64,000 nucleotides of DNA, taken from Eubacteriales bacterium (GTDB taxonomy: Bacteria; Bacillota; Clostridia; Acetivibrionales; JANLFN01). Positions 29,504-39,725 of the stretch are shown here, one piece after another. The notes beneath the pieces are model-generated. The model had not been told where the DNA came from. It made no database searches and saw nothing but the letters and a program-made list of their open reading frames with translations. The DNA lies in the NCBI GenBank assembly GCA_024655885.1, contig JANLFN010000001.1:124001-188000 (forward strand), in the 5' to 3' direction. Each line of letters opens with the position of its first letter. Position 1 is the first letter of the stretch. The translations under genes and the position numbers were made by a program.

Positions 29504-29551
29504 TGCCCATATTATAAGGGATAAGGGCATTGAGAAAATTTACTCATGTGG

Positions 29552-29580
29552 TTGACATAGTTTTTATTTATTATTATAAT
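29552..29580 (+). promoter_or_regulatory. Consensus promoter of the glycine riboswitch-glyA unit
   Basis: Perfect TTGACA (29552-29557), 17-nt spacer, TATAAT (29575-29580). It places the transcript start near 29587, just ahead of the riboswitch. Confidence 0.9.
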
Positions 29581-29603
29581 TTTTTATATAAGTTGATAAG
29601 CAG

Positions 29604-29770
29604 CGGATGAATGTTATGGAAGAGTTACCTTAAAGGTACACCGAAGGAGTTATACTCTCAGGTCAAATGACTATAACAGGACGCACCTCTGGAGAGACCG
29701 TCAAGGCGCCGAAGGGGCAAGTTCCGAAGGATCGGAATAATCTCTCAGGCAAAAGGACAGAGATGGGTTA
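29604..29770 (+). ncRNA. Tandem glycine riboswitch
   Basis: Two consecutive glycine aptamers. The first carries CACCGAAGGAGT and ACTCTCAGGTCAAATGAC with AACAGGACG. The second carries GGAGAGACC, GCGCCGAAGGGGCAAG and TCTCTCAGGCAAAAGGACAG, the hallmark gcvT-type core. A terminator follows at 29795. The next gene is glyA, so glycine is expected to set serine/glycine interconversion. Confidence 0.95.
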
Positions 29771-29794
29771 CACTGTTGTTGGTGTTATTCAGGG

Positions 29795-29821
29795 GTCAAA
29801 TTTTGTAATTTGGCTTTTTTT
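29795..29821 (+). terminator. Expression-platform terminator of the glycine riboswitch
   Basis: An 8-bp stem (GTCAAATT/AATTTGGC, one G-T pair), 4-nt loop, then seven T. Located between the second aptamer and the glyA ribosome-binding site. Confidence 0.85.
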
Positions 29822-29877
29822 ATTCATAATAATATGTACACTTTTTTGAGCGCAGTGTCCATAACAGGAGGTTATCT

Positions 29878-31116
29878 ATGTACAGTATCAAGGAAATTTC
29901 AAAATTTGATCCGGAAATTGCACAGGCAATAGAACAGGAAGTGAACAGGCAGAGGAACAAAATCGAACTGATTGCTTCTGAGAATTTCGTGAGTGAACCT
30001 GTAATGGAGGCTCTAGGGACTCCTTTGACCAATAAATATGCCGAAGGCTACCCCGGCAAAAGGTATTATGGAGGGTGCGAATTTGTGGATGTGGTTGAAA
30101 CCCTCGCCATTGAAAGGGCTAAAAAAATTTTCGGTGCAGAGCACGTGAATGTTCAACCTCATTCAGGAGCCCAGGCAAATACAGCGGTATACTTTGCCAT
30201 GCTTAAGCCCGGTGATACCATCCTTGGAATGGACCTGGCCCACGGGGGCCACCTGACCCACGGAAGTTCTGCAAATTTATCGGGAAAGTATTTCAGGATT
30301 GTTCCATACGGTGTAAGTGGACAAACCGGTAGGATTGATTACGATGAGCTTAGAAAAATTGCTAAGAAAAGCAGGCCCAATATGATTGTGGCAGGTGCAA
30401 GCGCCTATCCGCGGACAATAGATTTTAAGGCCTTCAGGGAAATTGCGGATGAGGTGGGCGCCTATTTAATGGTAGATATGGCCCATATAGCCGGGCTGGT
30501 GGCTGCAGGGCTTCATCCCAGTCCGGTGCCCTACGCCCATTTTGTCACCACCACCACCCATAAGACCCTCAGGGGGCCCAGGGGGGGCATGGTGCTGTGC
30601 AAGAAAGAATTTGCCAAAGCCATAGACAAGGCAGTTTTTCCAGGCATCCAGGGAGGACCCCTCATGCATGTAATCGCAGCCAAAGCCGTCAGCTTCAAGG
30701 AGGTTTTATCCGACGAATTTAAGGCTTACCAGTCCCAGATCTTAAAAAATGCTGCAGCCCTTGCAGCCTCTTTTATGGAAAAGGGATTTGACCTTGTGTC
30801 CAACGGCACGGATAATCACTTGATGCTTTTAGACCTGAGAAATAAAGGGCTTACAGGAAAAGAAGCGCAAAAAATGCTTGATGAGGTAAGGATCACAGTC
30901 AATTCCAATTCAATTCCCTTTGATCCTCAAAAACCCACGGTAAACAGCGGTATAAGGATAGGTACTCCTGCCGTGACCTCACGGGGGATGAAGGAGGAGG
31001 ATATGGCTGAAATTGCCGAGCTGATAAGGCTTACCCTCACCGATTTCAACAATTCCAAGGATGCTGTGGTCTCCAGGGTTTCCGCCTTATGTGATAAATA
31101 CCCCCTGTATCAGTAG
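29878..31116 (+). CDS. glyA: Serine hydroxymethyltransferase
   Basis: PLP enzyme converting serine and tetrahydrofolate to glycine and 5,10-methylene-THF. Seen: [31 protein letters not shown], and the PLP Lys in [14 protein letters not shown]. 412 aa, full length. AGGAGG lies 7 nt before the ATG. Controlled by the upstream glycine riboswitch; a terminator follows. Confidence 0.97.
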   Translation: MYSIKEISKFDPEIAQAIEQEVNRQRNKIELIASENFVSEPVMEALGTPLTNKYAEGYPGKRYYGGCEFVDVVETLAIERAKKIFGAEHVNVQPHSGAQANTAVYFAMLKPGDTILGMDLAHGGHLTHGSSANLSGKYFRIVPYGVSGQTGRIDYDELRKIAKKSRPNMIVAGASAYPRTIDFKAFREIADEVGAYLMVDMAHIAGLVAAGLHPSPVPYAHFVTTTTHKTLRGPRGGMVLCKKEFAKAIDKAVFPGIQGGPLMHVIAAKAVSFKEVLSDEFKAYQSQILKNAAALAASFMEKGFDLVSNGTDNHLMLLDLRNKGLTGKEAQKMLDEVRITVNSNSIPFDPQKPTVNSGIRIGTPAVTSRGMKEEDMAEIAELIRLTLTDFNNSKDAVVSRVSALCDKYPLYQ

Positions 31117-31137
31117 AATTTTTTCTGCGGAACGGAA

Positions 31138-31178
31138 TAAACAGATGGCCGTGTGAATGCACGGCTGTTTATTTTTTT
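31138..31178 (+). terminator. glyA terminator
   Basis: GCCGTG/CACGGC stem with a TGAATG loop, flanked by AACA/TGTT, followed by TTTATTTTTTT. Confidence 0.85.
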
Positions 31179-31316
31179 ATTGCAAAAGGGCCCTTTTATT
31201 TCCAAATGCCTGTCAATTTCTTAAAAATTTATGCTATAATATGATATACTTTCTATATAACTTTCGGTTTTCATTATTGCCGGTGGGCTGGAATACATAA
31301 AAACGGGGGACTACTT

Positions 31317-32471
31317 ATGGAGAAAAAGCGTTTGTATGCCGCAGCAGTTATTTTTGTGGTTTTCACTCTGAGCTTCGGTCCTTTGGCAAATGCGGGGTCA
31401 AGTTCAAGCGTGGGTTTAAATATCAACGGAAAGCCCGTGGACGGACTGGCAAAAATCATCGACGGGAAGCTCTATATTCCCGCAGACCCTGTTTCGAGCC
31501 TGCTGGGCATTGACGTCCAATGGGACTCAAGTAAAAGCTCGGTATCCCTCAGCAATGCCGAAAGCAACCTTTCGGATGTAATTAAGAAGGTGAGTCCGTC
31601 CGTCGTGGGCATTATAGGCAAGATTAAACAGGAAAGCCAGAATTTCATTTCCCAGAGCGACAATCTTGAATTCGGTTCCGGAGTTATTTACAAGTCCGAG
31701 GGCTATATTATCACAAATGCCCATGTGGTTTCGGATATGGAAAAAATGGTAGTGGTGCTCTCCAACGGCAAGGCCTATGCGGCAAGGTTAAAAGCCATGG
31801 ATGAGCAGTCGGACCTGGCACTGGTAAAAATAGATAAAGGCGGCCTCACTCCGGCGGTTTTCGGAGACGCTTCCGATATCTGCGTAGGGCAGTCGGTAAT
31901 CGCCATTGGTACCCCTTTGTCCTTTTCCCTGCGCAATTCGGCAACGAAGGGCATAATCAGTGGAATCAACAGGACTGCTGAAGGAGAGTACAGGTTTATT
32001 CAATCGGATGCCGCCATCAACGGGGGAAACAGCGGAGGACCTCTGATTAACATGGAAGGAAAGGTCATAGGAATAAATTCGGTAAAATATACGGGCTTTG
32101 GCGTCGAAGGACTGAATTTTTCCATACCCGTGGATACGGTAAAATATGTGATGGAGCATTTTGAAAAGTACGGGAAAGTAAGGAGGCCTTATCTTGGAGC
32201 CGTATTTTCCGAAGGAGTTGCGGCCAGGTACGGATTTCCCTCGGATGAAGGACTTACCATAACGGACATTGAAAAGGATTCTCCCGCACAGAAGGCGTCT
32301 CTTCAAATTGACGATGTGGTTATGGCAGTTAACGGGGTGAAAACCACTACTATGATAGATTACAACGAATATATGAAGAACTACCTCCCGGGGGATACGG
32401 TTGAATTTACCGTAAAAAGAAACGAGGAGACAATAAAAATAATGGTGACTTTCGGTGAAAGCAAGAGCTGA
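31317..32471 (+). CDS. Secreted HtrA/DegP-type serine protease with N-terminal stalk domain
   Basis: 384 aa. Seen: a signal peptide (about residues 1-26, ending in ANA), a copper-amine-oxidase-N-like stalk domain (INGKPVDGL ... YIPADPVSSLLGIDVQWD, residues 31-80), a trypsin-like domain with His in TNAHVV, Asp in SDLALVKI and Ser in GNSGGP, and a C-terminal PDZ domain (residues 290-380). Likely extracytoplasmic quality-control protease. The stalk domain in place of a membrane anchor is unusual for HtrA. Followed 50 nt later by another stalk-domain protein. Confidence 0.9.
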   Translation: MEKKRLYAAAVIFVVFTLSFGPLANAGSSSSVGLNINGKPVDGLAKIIDGKLYIPADPVSSLLGIDVQWDSSKSSVSLSNAESNLSDVIKKVSPSVVGIIGKIKQESQNFISQSDNLEFGSGVIYKSEGYIITNAHVVSDMEKMVVVLSNGKAYAARLKAMDEQSDLALVKIDKGGLTPAVFGDASDICVGQSVIAIGTPLSFSLRNSATKGIISGINRTAEGEYRFIQSDAAINGGNSGGPLINMEGKVIGINSVKYTGFGVEGLNFSIPVDTVKYVMEHFEKYGKVRRPYLGAVFSEGVAARYGFPSDEGLTITDIEKDSPAQKASLQIDDVVMAVNGVKTTTMIDYNEYMKNYLPGDTVEFTVKRNEETIKIMVTFGESKS

Positions 32472-32521
32472 CAGTGGGTGTTCAAGCCTGCTTTTAAACC
32501 AGAGGGAAGGGATAATTTGAT

Positions 32522-34507
32522 ATGAAACCATCCATAAGGTTCACGATATCTTTGCTATTATGCGCAATAGCCGCGGCTATACCCTGCAAACAGGCCGGGG
32601 CAGCCGATGACAGGATTGTTATCCAATTCAAGCTTGGTTCCGCCGCCATCCAGGTGAACGGACAAAGTATGAACTTCCAGGAAAAACCGTTTATTGCCAA
32701 CAACACCGTTCTGGTACCGTTGGATGCAATTGTAAAAAGCTTTGGCGCTGAGGCGGATTTTAAGGAACAGGGAAAAATAAGCCTTATCTACAGGGACAAC
32801 TCCATCGATTTGTCCGTCGGCAGTACAAAAGCCTATGTAAACCAAGAGGAGGTGGAGCTCCCCGCAGCTCCTGCAGTCAAAAACAATACAACCATGGTTC
32901 CCCTGCGATATATTGCGGAAAAGTTTGGCGCCGTTGTCAGCTATGACGCAAAGACCGGAGCTGTAAGTGCGGTGTCGGAAGATGACGGTGCGCTGACCGA
33001 CCTGTCTTTTTTAACCAACAGCATCGGAAAGGACCGGGTGGGAAACAGCTATTACCAATGGAGCATAAGTGTTCCCAAGAGTTCCAGGGTAGCGGCTTCC
33101 TCCTTTAATTCAAAATTTGTTTCCATAGAGAATGAACACAGGGGGATCAACCTGGAGATATCCGTAAGCCTGAATGAAAATGAGAAAATGAAACTGTCGG
33201 ATTATTATGCAAAGATTAATGAAAACCCGGCGGATTTTGTGGACAGCGACAATCTGGGAAGCTCCAGCATAAATACGAAAAACGACCCTGCCTATATTGA
33301 GCTGCTCTACAACGATTCCTACGATGAAGCAGTGATTCAAAGAATATACATGAATTCCTCCTTTATTTACAATGTTAAGCTAAGTTCCTACAACGAAACC
33401 AACCCTGAGGAATTGAAGGATAACCCGTATTACGCCGGTATACTCGACTCCTTCAAGCTTGGATACAAGGGAGGGGTCAAGGAAATAGAGGACCTTTCAA
33501 AAGTAAAATACGGAATGTCCACCTATGAGAACTACATCACTTTTGACAACAGCAACAGGTATTTTGTCTGGGAGTTAAATGTTTTACCCGAGTGGGATGT
33601 ACTTAAGTCAAATACTCTAAGTCCTCTTTTTACAAGACTGGGACCATCCATCAGCGAAAATATCAGCGTTGAAATCAGCAAGCCCGGAGAGAAAAAGACT
33701 GTGGAAGAGTATGGAGAATACATAAGCGGTATCTACGGTTCCGCATTTAACCCCAAGGCTTATACCTTCATCCAGAAAGGCATGACCACAGTGGCAGGAA
33801 ATAGAGCTTTTAACCTGGTGTATGATATTAAACTGGGGGATTCCACCTATACGGTGTCCGAATATTTTATCCAGGCGGGAAACCTATTCTATGACCTGGC
33901 AGTAAAAGCTCCACAGGACAAATACAAGGACCGGAAGGAAATCTACGGTAAGATGCTTGAAACGTTCAAATTTACCGATAAAAATATAGAACAGCTGGAA
34001 AAGGATATAGACAATTACAACTATCAGCAGGATAGGAACAGGGTAGGCAAAAACGGCAGCCTTTCTGAATACCAGAACAAGCCGTACAAGTGGAGTATAA
34101 AGATACCCGGCCAATGGATTAAAAGCAATTCGTTCAGCAATGATACCCTATCCTTTACCGATGATGCTTTCGGCCTGGGGACGACCGTTCAGGCTGTGGA
34201 ACTCAACTCCCAGAACAAGGCATCCGAAGATAAAGATAGATTTATCATTATGAAGTATGTGGCCGATAAGGACGGTGTAAGCCTTGTAAGTAAGGAGACG
34301 GACACCGACAAGGGAACCCAGGTGCGCGTATACAATTACAGGTGGGAATCCCCGGAGGATGAGATTTACGCCGATATAAAATTTTATGTCCTCGACAGGG
34401 AAAAATATTCCTATTGTGTATTCCAGATCATGCCTGACCTTTTGAAATCAGATAAGAATTTAAAAGACATGAAGGATATCTGGACCTCTTTTAACCCGGA
34501 AGGCTGA
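32522..34507 (+). CDS. Secreted stalk-domain protein with three PsbP-like repeats
   Basis: 661 aa. Seen: a signal peptide (residues 1-25, ending near AGA), a copper-amine-oxidase-N-like stalk region (residues 30-155) with two VLVPLDAI/TMVPLRYI units, then three related segments beginning YYQWSISVPKS, YFVWELNVLPEW and PYKWSIKIPGQW. These look like repeated PsbP/MOG1-type folds. Extracellular; no catalytic motif recognised. Probably co-transcribed with the HtrA gene and could be a partner or substrate (inference). Confidence 0.7.
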   Translation: MKPSIRFTISLLLCAIAAAIPCKQAGAADDRIVIQFKLGSAAIQVNGQSMNFQEKPFIANNTVLVPLDAIVKSFGAEADFKEQGKISLIYRDNSIDLSVGSTKAYVNQEEVELPAAPAVKNNTTMVPLRYIAEKFGAVVSYDAKTGAVSAVSEDDGALTDLSFLTNSIGKDRVGNSYYQWSISVPKSSRVAASSFNSKFVSIENEHRGINLEISVSLNENEKMKLSDYYAKINENPADFVDSDNLGSSSINTKNDPAYIELLYNDSYDEAVIQRIYMNSSFIYNVKLSSYNETNPEELKDNPYYAGILDSFKLGYKGGVKEIEDLSKVKYGMSTYENYITFDNSNRYFVWELNVLPEWDVLKSNTLSPLFTRLGPSISENISVEISKPGEKKTVEEYGEYISGIYGSAFNPKAYTFIQKGMTTVAGNRAFNLVYDIKLGDSTYTVSEYFIQAGNLFYDLAVKAPQDKYKDRKEIYGKMLETFKFTDKNIEQLEKDIDNYNYQQDRNRVGKNGSLSEYQNKPYKWSIKIPGQWIKSNSFSNDTLSFTDDAFGLGTTVQAVELNSQNKASEDKDRFIIMKYVADKDGVSLVSKETDTDKGTQVRVYNYRWESPEDEIYADIKFYVLDREKYSYCVFQIMPDLLKSDKNLKDMKDIWTSFNPEG

Positions 34508-34596
34508 AAAACATAGGCTGAGGGTGGATGAGCGCCAGTGCGGCGCAAATTTTTCAATATGGATAGTTTAGAAATTTAAAGAGGTAAAAAAGGCTT

Positions 34597-35889
34597 ATGC
34601 AGGAAAAAAAAGAACCGCTGGCGTACAGAATGTGCCCCAGGACAATTGAAGAGTTTGTCGGACAGGAGGAAATCATAGGGAAGGAAAAGCTCCTTTACAG
34701 AATGATCAAGGCCGACAGAATAACCTCCATCATCCTCTATGGCCCTCCCGGAACCGGCAAGACATCCCTTGCAAGAATCATCGCCACAGCGACAAAATCC
34801 AACTTTGAGAAGTTGAATGCGGTTACCTCGGGAGTCGCAGACATTAAGAGAATTGTGTCGGATACGCAAAACCCGCTGTTAAACCCGTCGGGAAGAACGG
34901 TATTGTTTATAGATGAAATACACCGGTTCAACAAAGCCCAGCAGGACGCCCTTCTGCCATACGTGGAAAACGGCACCATTGTGCTGATCGGCGCAACGAC
35001 GGAGAATCCTTTTTTTGAGGTTAACAAGGCGTTGATATCAAGGTCTTCGGTATTTATGCTCAAACCTCTGGCCGAAGAGGATATCATTAAAATAATTAAA
35101 AATGCGCTGGCGGACAAGGAAAGGGGGCTGGGCAATCACGACATCCTTATGGACGATGCGGCTCTCCGCCATCTGGCGGCAATATGCGGCGGAGATGCAA
35201 GGATCGCCTTGAATGCCCTGGAAATTGCCGTTATTACTTCAGATTTGGATAAAGATGGTAAGATCCACATTGATTTGAAAACCATTGAAGAGTGTGTGCA
35301 AAAAAAGGCGATCACCTTTGATAAATCGGGGGAAGGCCACTATGACAATATCAGCGCTTTTATAAAATCCATGCGCGGCAGCGACCCCGATGCGGCGGTC
35401 TTCTACCTTGCCAGGGCCCTTTATGCAGGGGAGGACCCGGAGTTTCTTGCCCGCCGGATCATCATATGTGCTTCGGAAGACGTAGGAATGGCTAATCCAA
35501 CGGCCTTACAGGTGGCCGTGGCGGCTGCGGAAGCCGTCAGGATGATAGGAATGCCGGAGGGAAGGATCATCCTGTCCCACGCGGCGGTTATGGTGGCCAC
35601 AAGCCCTAAATCCAATTCATGTTACGCAGCCATATCCAAAGCCCTTGACGATGTTGCCAAAAAGAATACGGGGGATGTGCCCATGCACTTAAGAAATGCC
35701 GTAACTCCGGGAATGAAGGAGCTGGGATACGGCGAAGGCTACAAATATGCCCATTCCTATCCGGGCAATATCGTAAAACAGGAGTACCTGCCCAAGGAGA
35801 TGAGGGGCACCGTTTACTATCAGCCTTCATCCAACGGGTATGAAGCCAGGATAAAGGAGTGGCTGGAAAAGTTCAGGAACAGGACATAA
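34597..35889 (+). CDS. rarA: Replication-associated recombination protein RarA (MgsA)
   Basis: AAA+ ATPase acting at stalled replication forks. Seen: the N-terminal AYRMCPRTIEEFVGQEEIIGK block, Walker A GPPGTGKTS near residue 52, Walker B LFIDEIHRFN, sensor 1 GATTENPFFEV, and the C-terminal MgsA region (YPGNIVKQEYLP). 430 aa. Likely monocistronic; the preceding 89 nt show only weak promoter-like AT sequence. Confidence 0.96.
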   Translation: MQEKKEPLAYRMCPRTIEEFVGQEEIIGKEKLLYRMIKADRITSIILYGPPGTGKTSLARIIATATKSNFEKLNAVTSGVADIKRIVSDTQNPLLNPSGRTVLFIDEIHRFNKAQQDALLPYVENGTIVLIGATTENPFFEVNKALISRSSVFMLKPLAEEDIIKIIKNALADKERGLGNHDILMDDAALRHLAAICGGDARIALNALEIAVITSDLDKDGKIHIDLKTIEECVQKKAITFDKSGEGHYDNISAFIKSMRGSDPDAAVFYLARALYAGEDPEFLARRIIICASEDVGMANPTALQVAVAAAEAVRMIGMPEGRIILSHAAVMVATSPKSNSCYAAISKALDDVAKKNTGDVPMHLRNAVTPGMKELGYGEGYKYAHSYPGNIVKQEYLPKEMRGTVYYQPSSNGYEARIKEWLEKFRNRT

Positions 35890-36014
35890 ACAAAAATGGG
35901 TTTTACTTACGGACATATTTTTATTATTATATTCTGGGTTATATTTTCCTAAATAACAATGTTTTTATAAAATAATATGCATATAGGCAAGGATAAATGG
36001 AAGGGTCAGGAAAG

Positions 36015-36179
36015 ATGAAAAGACGGATTCTGGCGTGGGTGCTTTTAGTCGGCTTTATATTTCTTATAGTCAATATTGTTTTTATTGGTTTTTACAGGAC
36101 TACAAGTCTTATGATATATATCCTTATAGCACTGTATTTCATCTTCACTTCAAACCGTAAAAACATGGACAACCCTTAA
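36015..36179 (+). CDS. Small two-helix membrane protein
   Basis: 54 aa starting MKRRILAWV. Two hydrophobic helices (about residues 5-25 and 28-46) and a short polar C-terminus with NRKNMDNP. The ATG at 36015 is supported by the AGGAAAG just before it; an in-frame ATG at 35997 has weaker support. No family recognised. Lies between rarA and the isc operon. Confidence 0.5.
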   Translation: MKRRILAWVLLVGFIFLIVNIVFIGFYRTTSLMIYILIALYFIFTSNRKNMDNP

Positions 36180-36286
36180 ATGCGTATATTGATACCGCCT
36201 CTTGAGAATACTTATTACCGGAGGTGTAGTGATCAATGTAGAATTTGTAATTATTTATGTTCTTTAGTAAATCCTTTTGATATGCA

Positions 36287-36315
36287 TTGACATTTATGTT
36301 TCAAAGTGCTAATCT
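36287..36315 (+). promoter_or_regulatory. Promoter of the isc operon
   Basis: TTGACA (36287-36292), 17-nt spacer, TAATCT (36310-36315). An imperfect dyad (ATACCTA ... TACTTGG) lies just downstream before the iscR start and is a possible IscR operator (weak evidence). Confidence 0.7.
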
Positions 36316-36362
36316 TAAATTGCAAATACCTAGTAATATACTTGGAATTGGAGGGTTGGTTC

Positions 36363-36812
36363 ATGAGGCTGTCAACAAAGGGCAGATATGGCATTAAAGC
36401 TATGCTTGACCTTGCAATCCATAATTCGGAAGGGTATATTACATTAAAAAGCATCGCACAAAGGCAGGAAATATCCGAAAATTATCTGGAGCAGCTCTTT
36501 GCGTCCTTGAAAAAAGCGGATCTGGTCAAGAGCACCAGGGGATCTCATGGAGGTTATATTCTTGCAAAAAGCCCCAACGATATTACGGTAGGCTCCATAC
36601 TGCGTGCGCTTGAAGGGTCTCTGGCCCCTGTAGCGTGTGTGGACGAGGATGTTCAAGAAAAATGTACCCGCTCAGACACCTGTGTTGCAAAGATCATATG
36701 GGAAAAAATCAGAGACAGCGTAAATGATGCCGTTGATTCCATTACTATAGGGAGTATTTTGGAAGAGTATGATAATAATTCCAAAAGCAGCGATTGTCTC
36801 GACTATATTTAA
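36363..36812 (+). CDS. iscR: Rrf2 family Fe-S cluster regulator IscR
   Basis: 149 aa. Seen: the Rrf2 winged helix MRLSTKGRYGIKAMLDLA ... ISENYLEQLFASL ... RGSHGGYILAKSP and three cysteines (CVDEDVQEKCTRSDTC, near residues 97-112) that ligate a [2Fe-2S] cluster. The ATG at 36363 has GGAGG eight nucleotides upstream. It heads iscS-iscU-mnmA and likely represses the operon when cluster-loaded. Confidence 0.93.
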   Translation: MRLSTKGRYGIKAMLDLAIHNSEGYITLKSIAQRQEISENYLEQLFASLKKADLVKSTRGSHGGYILAKSPNDITVGSILRALEGSLAPVACVDEDVQEKCTRSDTCVAKIIWEKIRDSVNDAVDSITIGSILEEYDNNSKSSDCLDYI

Positions 36813-36930
36813 AACTTCTAATTCGGATACTCTTTGCCTAATTCATGTTTTAAATCCACTTATTGCGGGAAATTATTTAGCAGATGGATTTAAATATATA
36901 AAGATATTATAAAGTAAGGAGCAAAAAGCA

Positions 36931-38118
36931 ATGGGTGATAAAATGATTTATTTGGACCATGCCGCCACTACCCCTGTAAAACCTGAAGTCCTTGAGGCCA
37001 TGATCCCATATTATACTCAGAAGTTCGGCAATCCTTCTTCCATCTATGCCATAGGCCGGGAAAGCAAAAAGGCTATAGAGGAGGCAAGGGAAAAAGTCGC
37101 TGCCGCGCTGGGTGCACAGCCTAAAGAGATATTTTTTACCGGTTCCGGATCAGAGTCTGATAACTGGGCAATTAAAGGGATCGCCTATGCCAACAGGGAT
37201 AAAGGAAACCATATTATAACTACGGCCATAGAACACCATGCGGTTCTTCATACGTGCCAGTATTTGGAAAGCGAGGGGTTTGAGGTCACCTACCTTCCCG
37301 TAGATGAAAACGGTCTTGTTTCCGCCGAACAGGTGAAGAACGCCATAAAACCCAATACAATACTCATTACCATAATGTTTGCCAACAATGAAATCGGCGT
37401 TATTCAGCCTATAAGCGAGATTGGAAAGGTGGCCAGGGAAAAGAACATATACTTTCACACTGATGCTGTCCAGGCCATTGGAAATATTCATATAAATGTA
37501 GAGGATATGAACATAGACATGCTGTCCCTCTCCGCCCATAAGTTCTATGGGCCTAAGGGCGTAGGCGCTTTATATATCCGTAAGGGTGTGAAAATTACTT
37601 CCTATCTCCACGGAGGAGCCCAGGAAAGGGGAAGAAGGGCCAGTACCGAAAATGTGGCAGGAATCGTAGGCCTGGGAAAGGCAATTGAAATTGCCACGCA
37701 AAGGATAGACGAGTACAACAGCAAGCTTGTGGCTTTAAGGGACAGGACCATTGAAGAAGTTTTAAAGAAAGTACCCTTTGTCAGGCTCAACGGCGACAGG
37801 TACAGGAGGCTTCCGGGAAATGTGAACTTTTCCTTTGAATTCATTGAAGGTGAATCCCTTCTATTGATGCTGGATATGAAAGGGATTGCGGCTTCAAGCG
37901 GTTCAGCCTGCACATCCGGCTCTCTTGACCCGTCCCATGTGCTGCTGGCCATAGGCCTTCCTCATGAGATTGCTCACGGTTCCCTCAGACTGACCTTCGG
38001 TGAGGAAAACACCCAGGAGGACGTAGACTATTTGATAGAGGTGTTGCCTATGATTGTGGAAAGGCTGAGAGAAATGTCTCCCCTTTATGAGGCGTATCTC
38101 GCACAGAATAAAAAGTAG
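36931..38118 (+). CDS. iscS: Cysteine desulfurase IscS/NifS
   Basis: Main sulfur donor for Fe-S clusters and for MnmA. Seen: [10 protein letters not shown], the PLP Lys in [15 protein letters not shown], and the catalytic Cys loop [17 protein letters not shown]. 395 aa. The ATG at 36931 has AAGGAG nine nucleotides upstream; a second ATG three codons later is possible. 118 nt separate it from iscR; iscU follows. Confidence 0.95.
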   Translation: MGDKMIYLDHAATTPVKPEVLEAMIPYYTQKFGNPSSIYAIGRESKKAIEEAREKVAAALGAQPKEIFFTGSGSESDNWAIKGIAYANRDKGNHIITTAIEHHAVLHTCQYLESEGFEVTYLPVDENGLVSAEQVKNAIKPNTILITIMFANNEIGVIQPISEIGKVAREKNIYFHTDAVQAIGNIHINVEDMNIDMLSLSAHKFYGPKGVGALYIRKGVKITSYLHGGAQERGRRASTENVAGIVGLGKAIEIATQRIDEYNSKLVALRDRTIEEVLKKVPFVRLNGDRYRRLPGNVNFSFEFIEGESLLLMLDMKGIAASSGSACTSGSLDPSHVLLAIGLPHEIAHGSLRLTFGEENTQEDVDYLIEVLPMIVERLREMSPLYEAYLAQNKK

Positions 38119-38160
38119 CCTTTGTTTAGGGGTTAAAAAATGTAGAAAGAAGGAATAGCC

Positions 38161-38604
38161 ATGTACAGTGAAAAAGTGATGGACCATTTTACAAATCCGC
38201 GAAATGTGGGAGAAATAGAAAATGCAGATGGAGTAGGCCAGGTTGGAAACCCCAAATGTGGGGATATAATGAAAATGTATCTTAAGATTGAAAACAATGT
38301 CATTGTAGATGCCAAATTTAAAACCTTCGGCTGTGGTGCCGCAGTGGCTACAAGCAGTATGGCTACCGAACTTGTTAAAGGCAAGACCGTTGAAGAGGCC
38401 TTGAAAATAACCAACCAGGCTGTGGCGGAAGCCTTGGACGGACTGCCTCCCATAAAAATGCACTGTTCCAATCTTGCCGAAGAAGCCATAAAGGCCGCTA
38501 TCGACGATTATAGAGCAAAGAACGGACTGCTGGATGAGAACGCGGAAAAAAACGCCTGTGGAAGAAGATGCGACGACATACATCACATGCATGAGGAAGA
38601 ATAA
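38161..38604 (+). CDS. iscU: Fe-S cluster scaffold IscU/NifU
   Basis: 147 aa scaffold on which clusters are assembled. The three conserved cysteines are present: [21 protein letters not shown] and [10 protein letters not shown]. The C-terminal tail is extended and carries extra Cys and His residues ([15 protein letters not shown]), a possible additional metal site. Follows iscS after 42 nt; no IscA, HscA or ferredoxin genes follow, the minimal clostridial arrangement. Confidence 0.94.
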   Translation: MYSEKVMDHFTNPRNVGEIENADGVGQVGNPKCGDIMKMYLKIENNVIVDAKFKTFGCGAAVATSSMATELVKGKTVEEALKITNQAVAEALDGLPPIKMHCSNLAEEAIKAAIDDYRAKNGLLDENAEKNACGRRCDDIHHMHEEE

Positions 38605-38627
38605 TCTCAAGTTTAGGATCAATTGTT

Positions 38628-39725
38628 ATGACTAAAAGGACAGTAATGCTGGGAATGAGCGGCGGCGTTGACAGTTCTGTAGCTGCCGCTGTGTTATTGG
38701 AGAGCGGCTATGAGGTTATCGGGGTGACCATGCAGATATGGCCGGATATGGATGAAGAAAGGCAAAAGACAGAGGGAGGGTGCTGTTCCCTTTCTGCTGT
38801 GGATGACGCCAGAAGGGTGGCCAACCAGCTTGAAATCCCTTATTATGTTCTGAATTTCAAGTCTGTTTTTGAAGAAAAGGTCATCCGTTATTTCAAAGAC
38901 GAATACTTAAAGGGACGGACCCCAAACCCCTGTATTGCATGCAACCGGCATGTAAAATTCGAGGCCATGCTGAACAAAGCGGTATCCATGGGAGTGGACT
39001 ACATCGCCACAGGCCATTATGCCCGTATAGAGTATGACAGGGACCGCGGCAGATACCTGTTGAAAAAATCCGTCACCGAGAAAAAGGACCAGACCTATGC
39101 CCTGTACAACCTCACCCAGGAGCAGATGAGCCGGACTTTACTGCCCATAGGCAATTTTACAAAGGAAAGGGTCAGGGAAATAGCACGGGAGAAAGGACTG
39201 CCTGTTGCCGCAAAGCCTGACAGCCAGGAAATTTGCTTTGTTGAAGACAACGATTATGGGAGGTTCATCACCGAAAACACGGAATATAAAATTGCACCAG
39301 GTTATTTTGTGGATACAAAGGGAAATGTTTTAGGAAAACACAAGGGTATCGTCCATTACACCATTGGACAGAGAAAAGGGCTTGGCATAGCCTTGGGGAA
39401 ATCCATGTTTGTTGTGGGGATCGATGCCCAGAACAATACGGTGGTCCTTGGCGATGAGAAGGATGTTTTTTCCAAATCGTTAATTGCAGGTGATTTAAAT
39501 TTTATTTCTATCGATGATTTAATCCGGCCATTGAGGGTGAAAGCCAAAATAAGGTATTCGGCAAAGGAAGCGGATGCTGTAGTCACCCCGGAACCGGGGG
39601 GGAAAGTAAGGGTTGATTTTGACACTCCCCAAAGGGCTGTAACACCGGGACAGTCGGTGGTATTCTACCATGGCGATACCGTGGTAGGGGGAGGAGTTAT
39701 CGAAAAGCCGGTTTTCAGTCAATAG
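38628..39725 (+). CDS. mnmA: tRNA 2-thiouridylase MnmA
   Basis: Adds sulfur to wobble U34 of tRNA. Seen: the PP-loop [12 protein letters not shown], the catalytic Cys in [14 protein letters not shown] and the second Cys in [14 protein letters not shown], and a C-terminal beta-barrel with [12 protein letters not shown]. 365 aa. Being directly behind iscU, it probably receives persulfide from IscS without Tus relay proteins. Its 3' end overlaps the convergent PHP gene by 11 nt. Confidence 0.95.
   Translation: MTKRTVMLGMSGGVDSSVAAAVLLESGYEVIGVTMQIWPDMDEERQKTEGGCCSLSAVDDARRVANQLEIPYYVLNFKSVFEEKVIRYFKDEYLKGRTPNPCIACNRHVKFEAMLNKAVSMGVDYIATGHYARIEYDRDRGRYLLKKSVTEKKDQTYALYNLTQEQMSRTLLPIGNFTKERVREIAREKGLPVAAKPDSQEICFVEDNDYGRFITENTEYKIAPGYFVDTKGNVLGKHKGIVHYTIGQRKGLGIALGKSMFVVGIDAQNNTVVLGDEKDVFSKSLIAGDLNFISIDDLIRPLRVKAKIRYSAKEADAVVTPEPGGKVRVDFDTPQRAVTPGQSVVFYHGDTVVGGGVIEKPVFSQ

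Noticed and set aside
29667-29849. 60-aa frame over the glycine riboswitch
   Set aside because: Overlaps the second aptamer and terminator; RNA structure explains the sequence.
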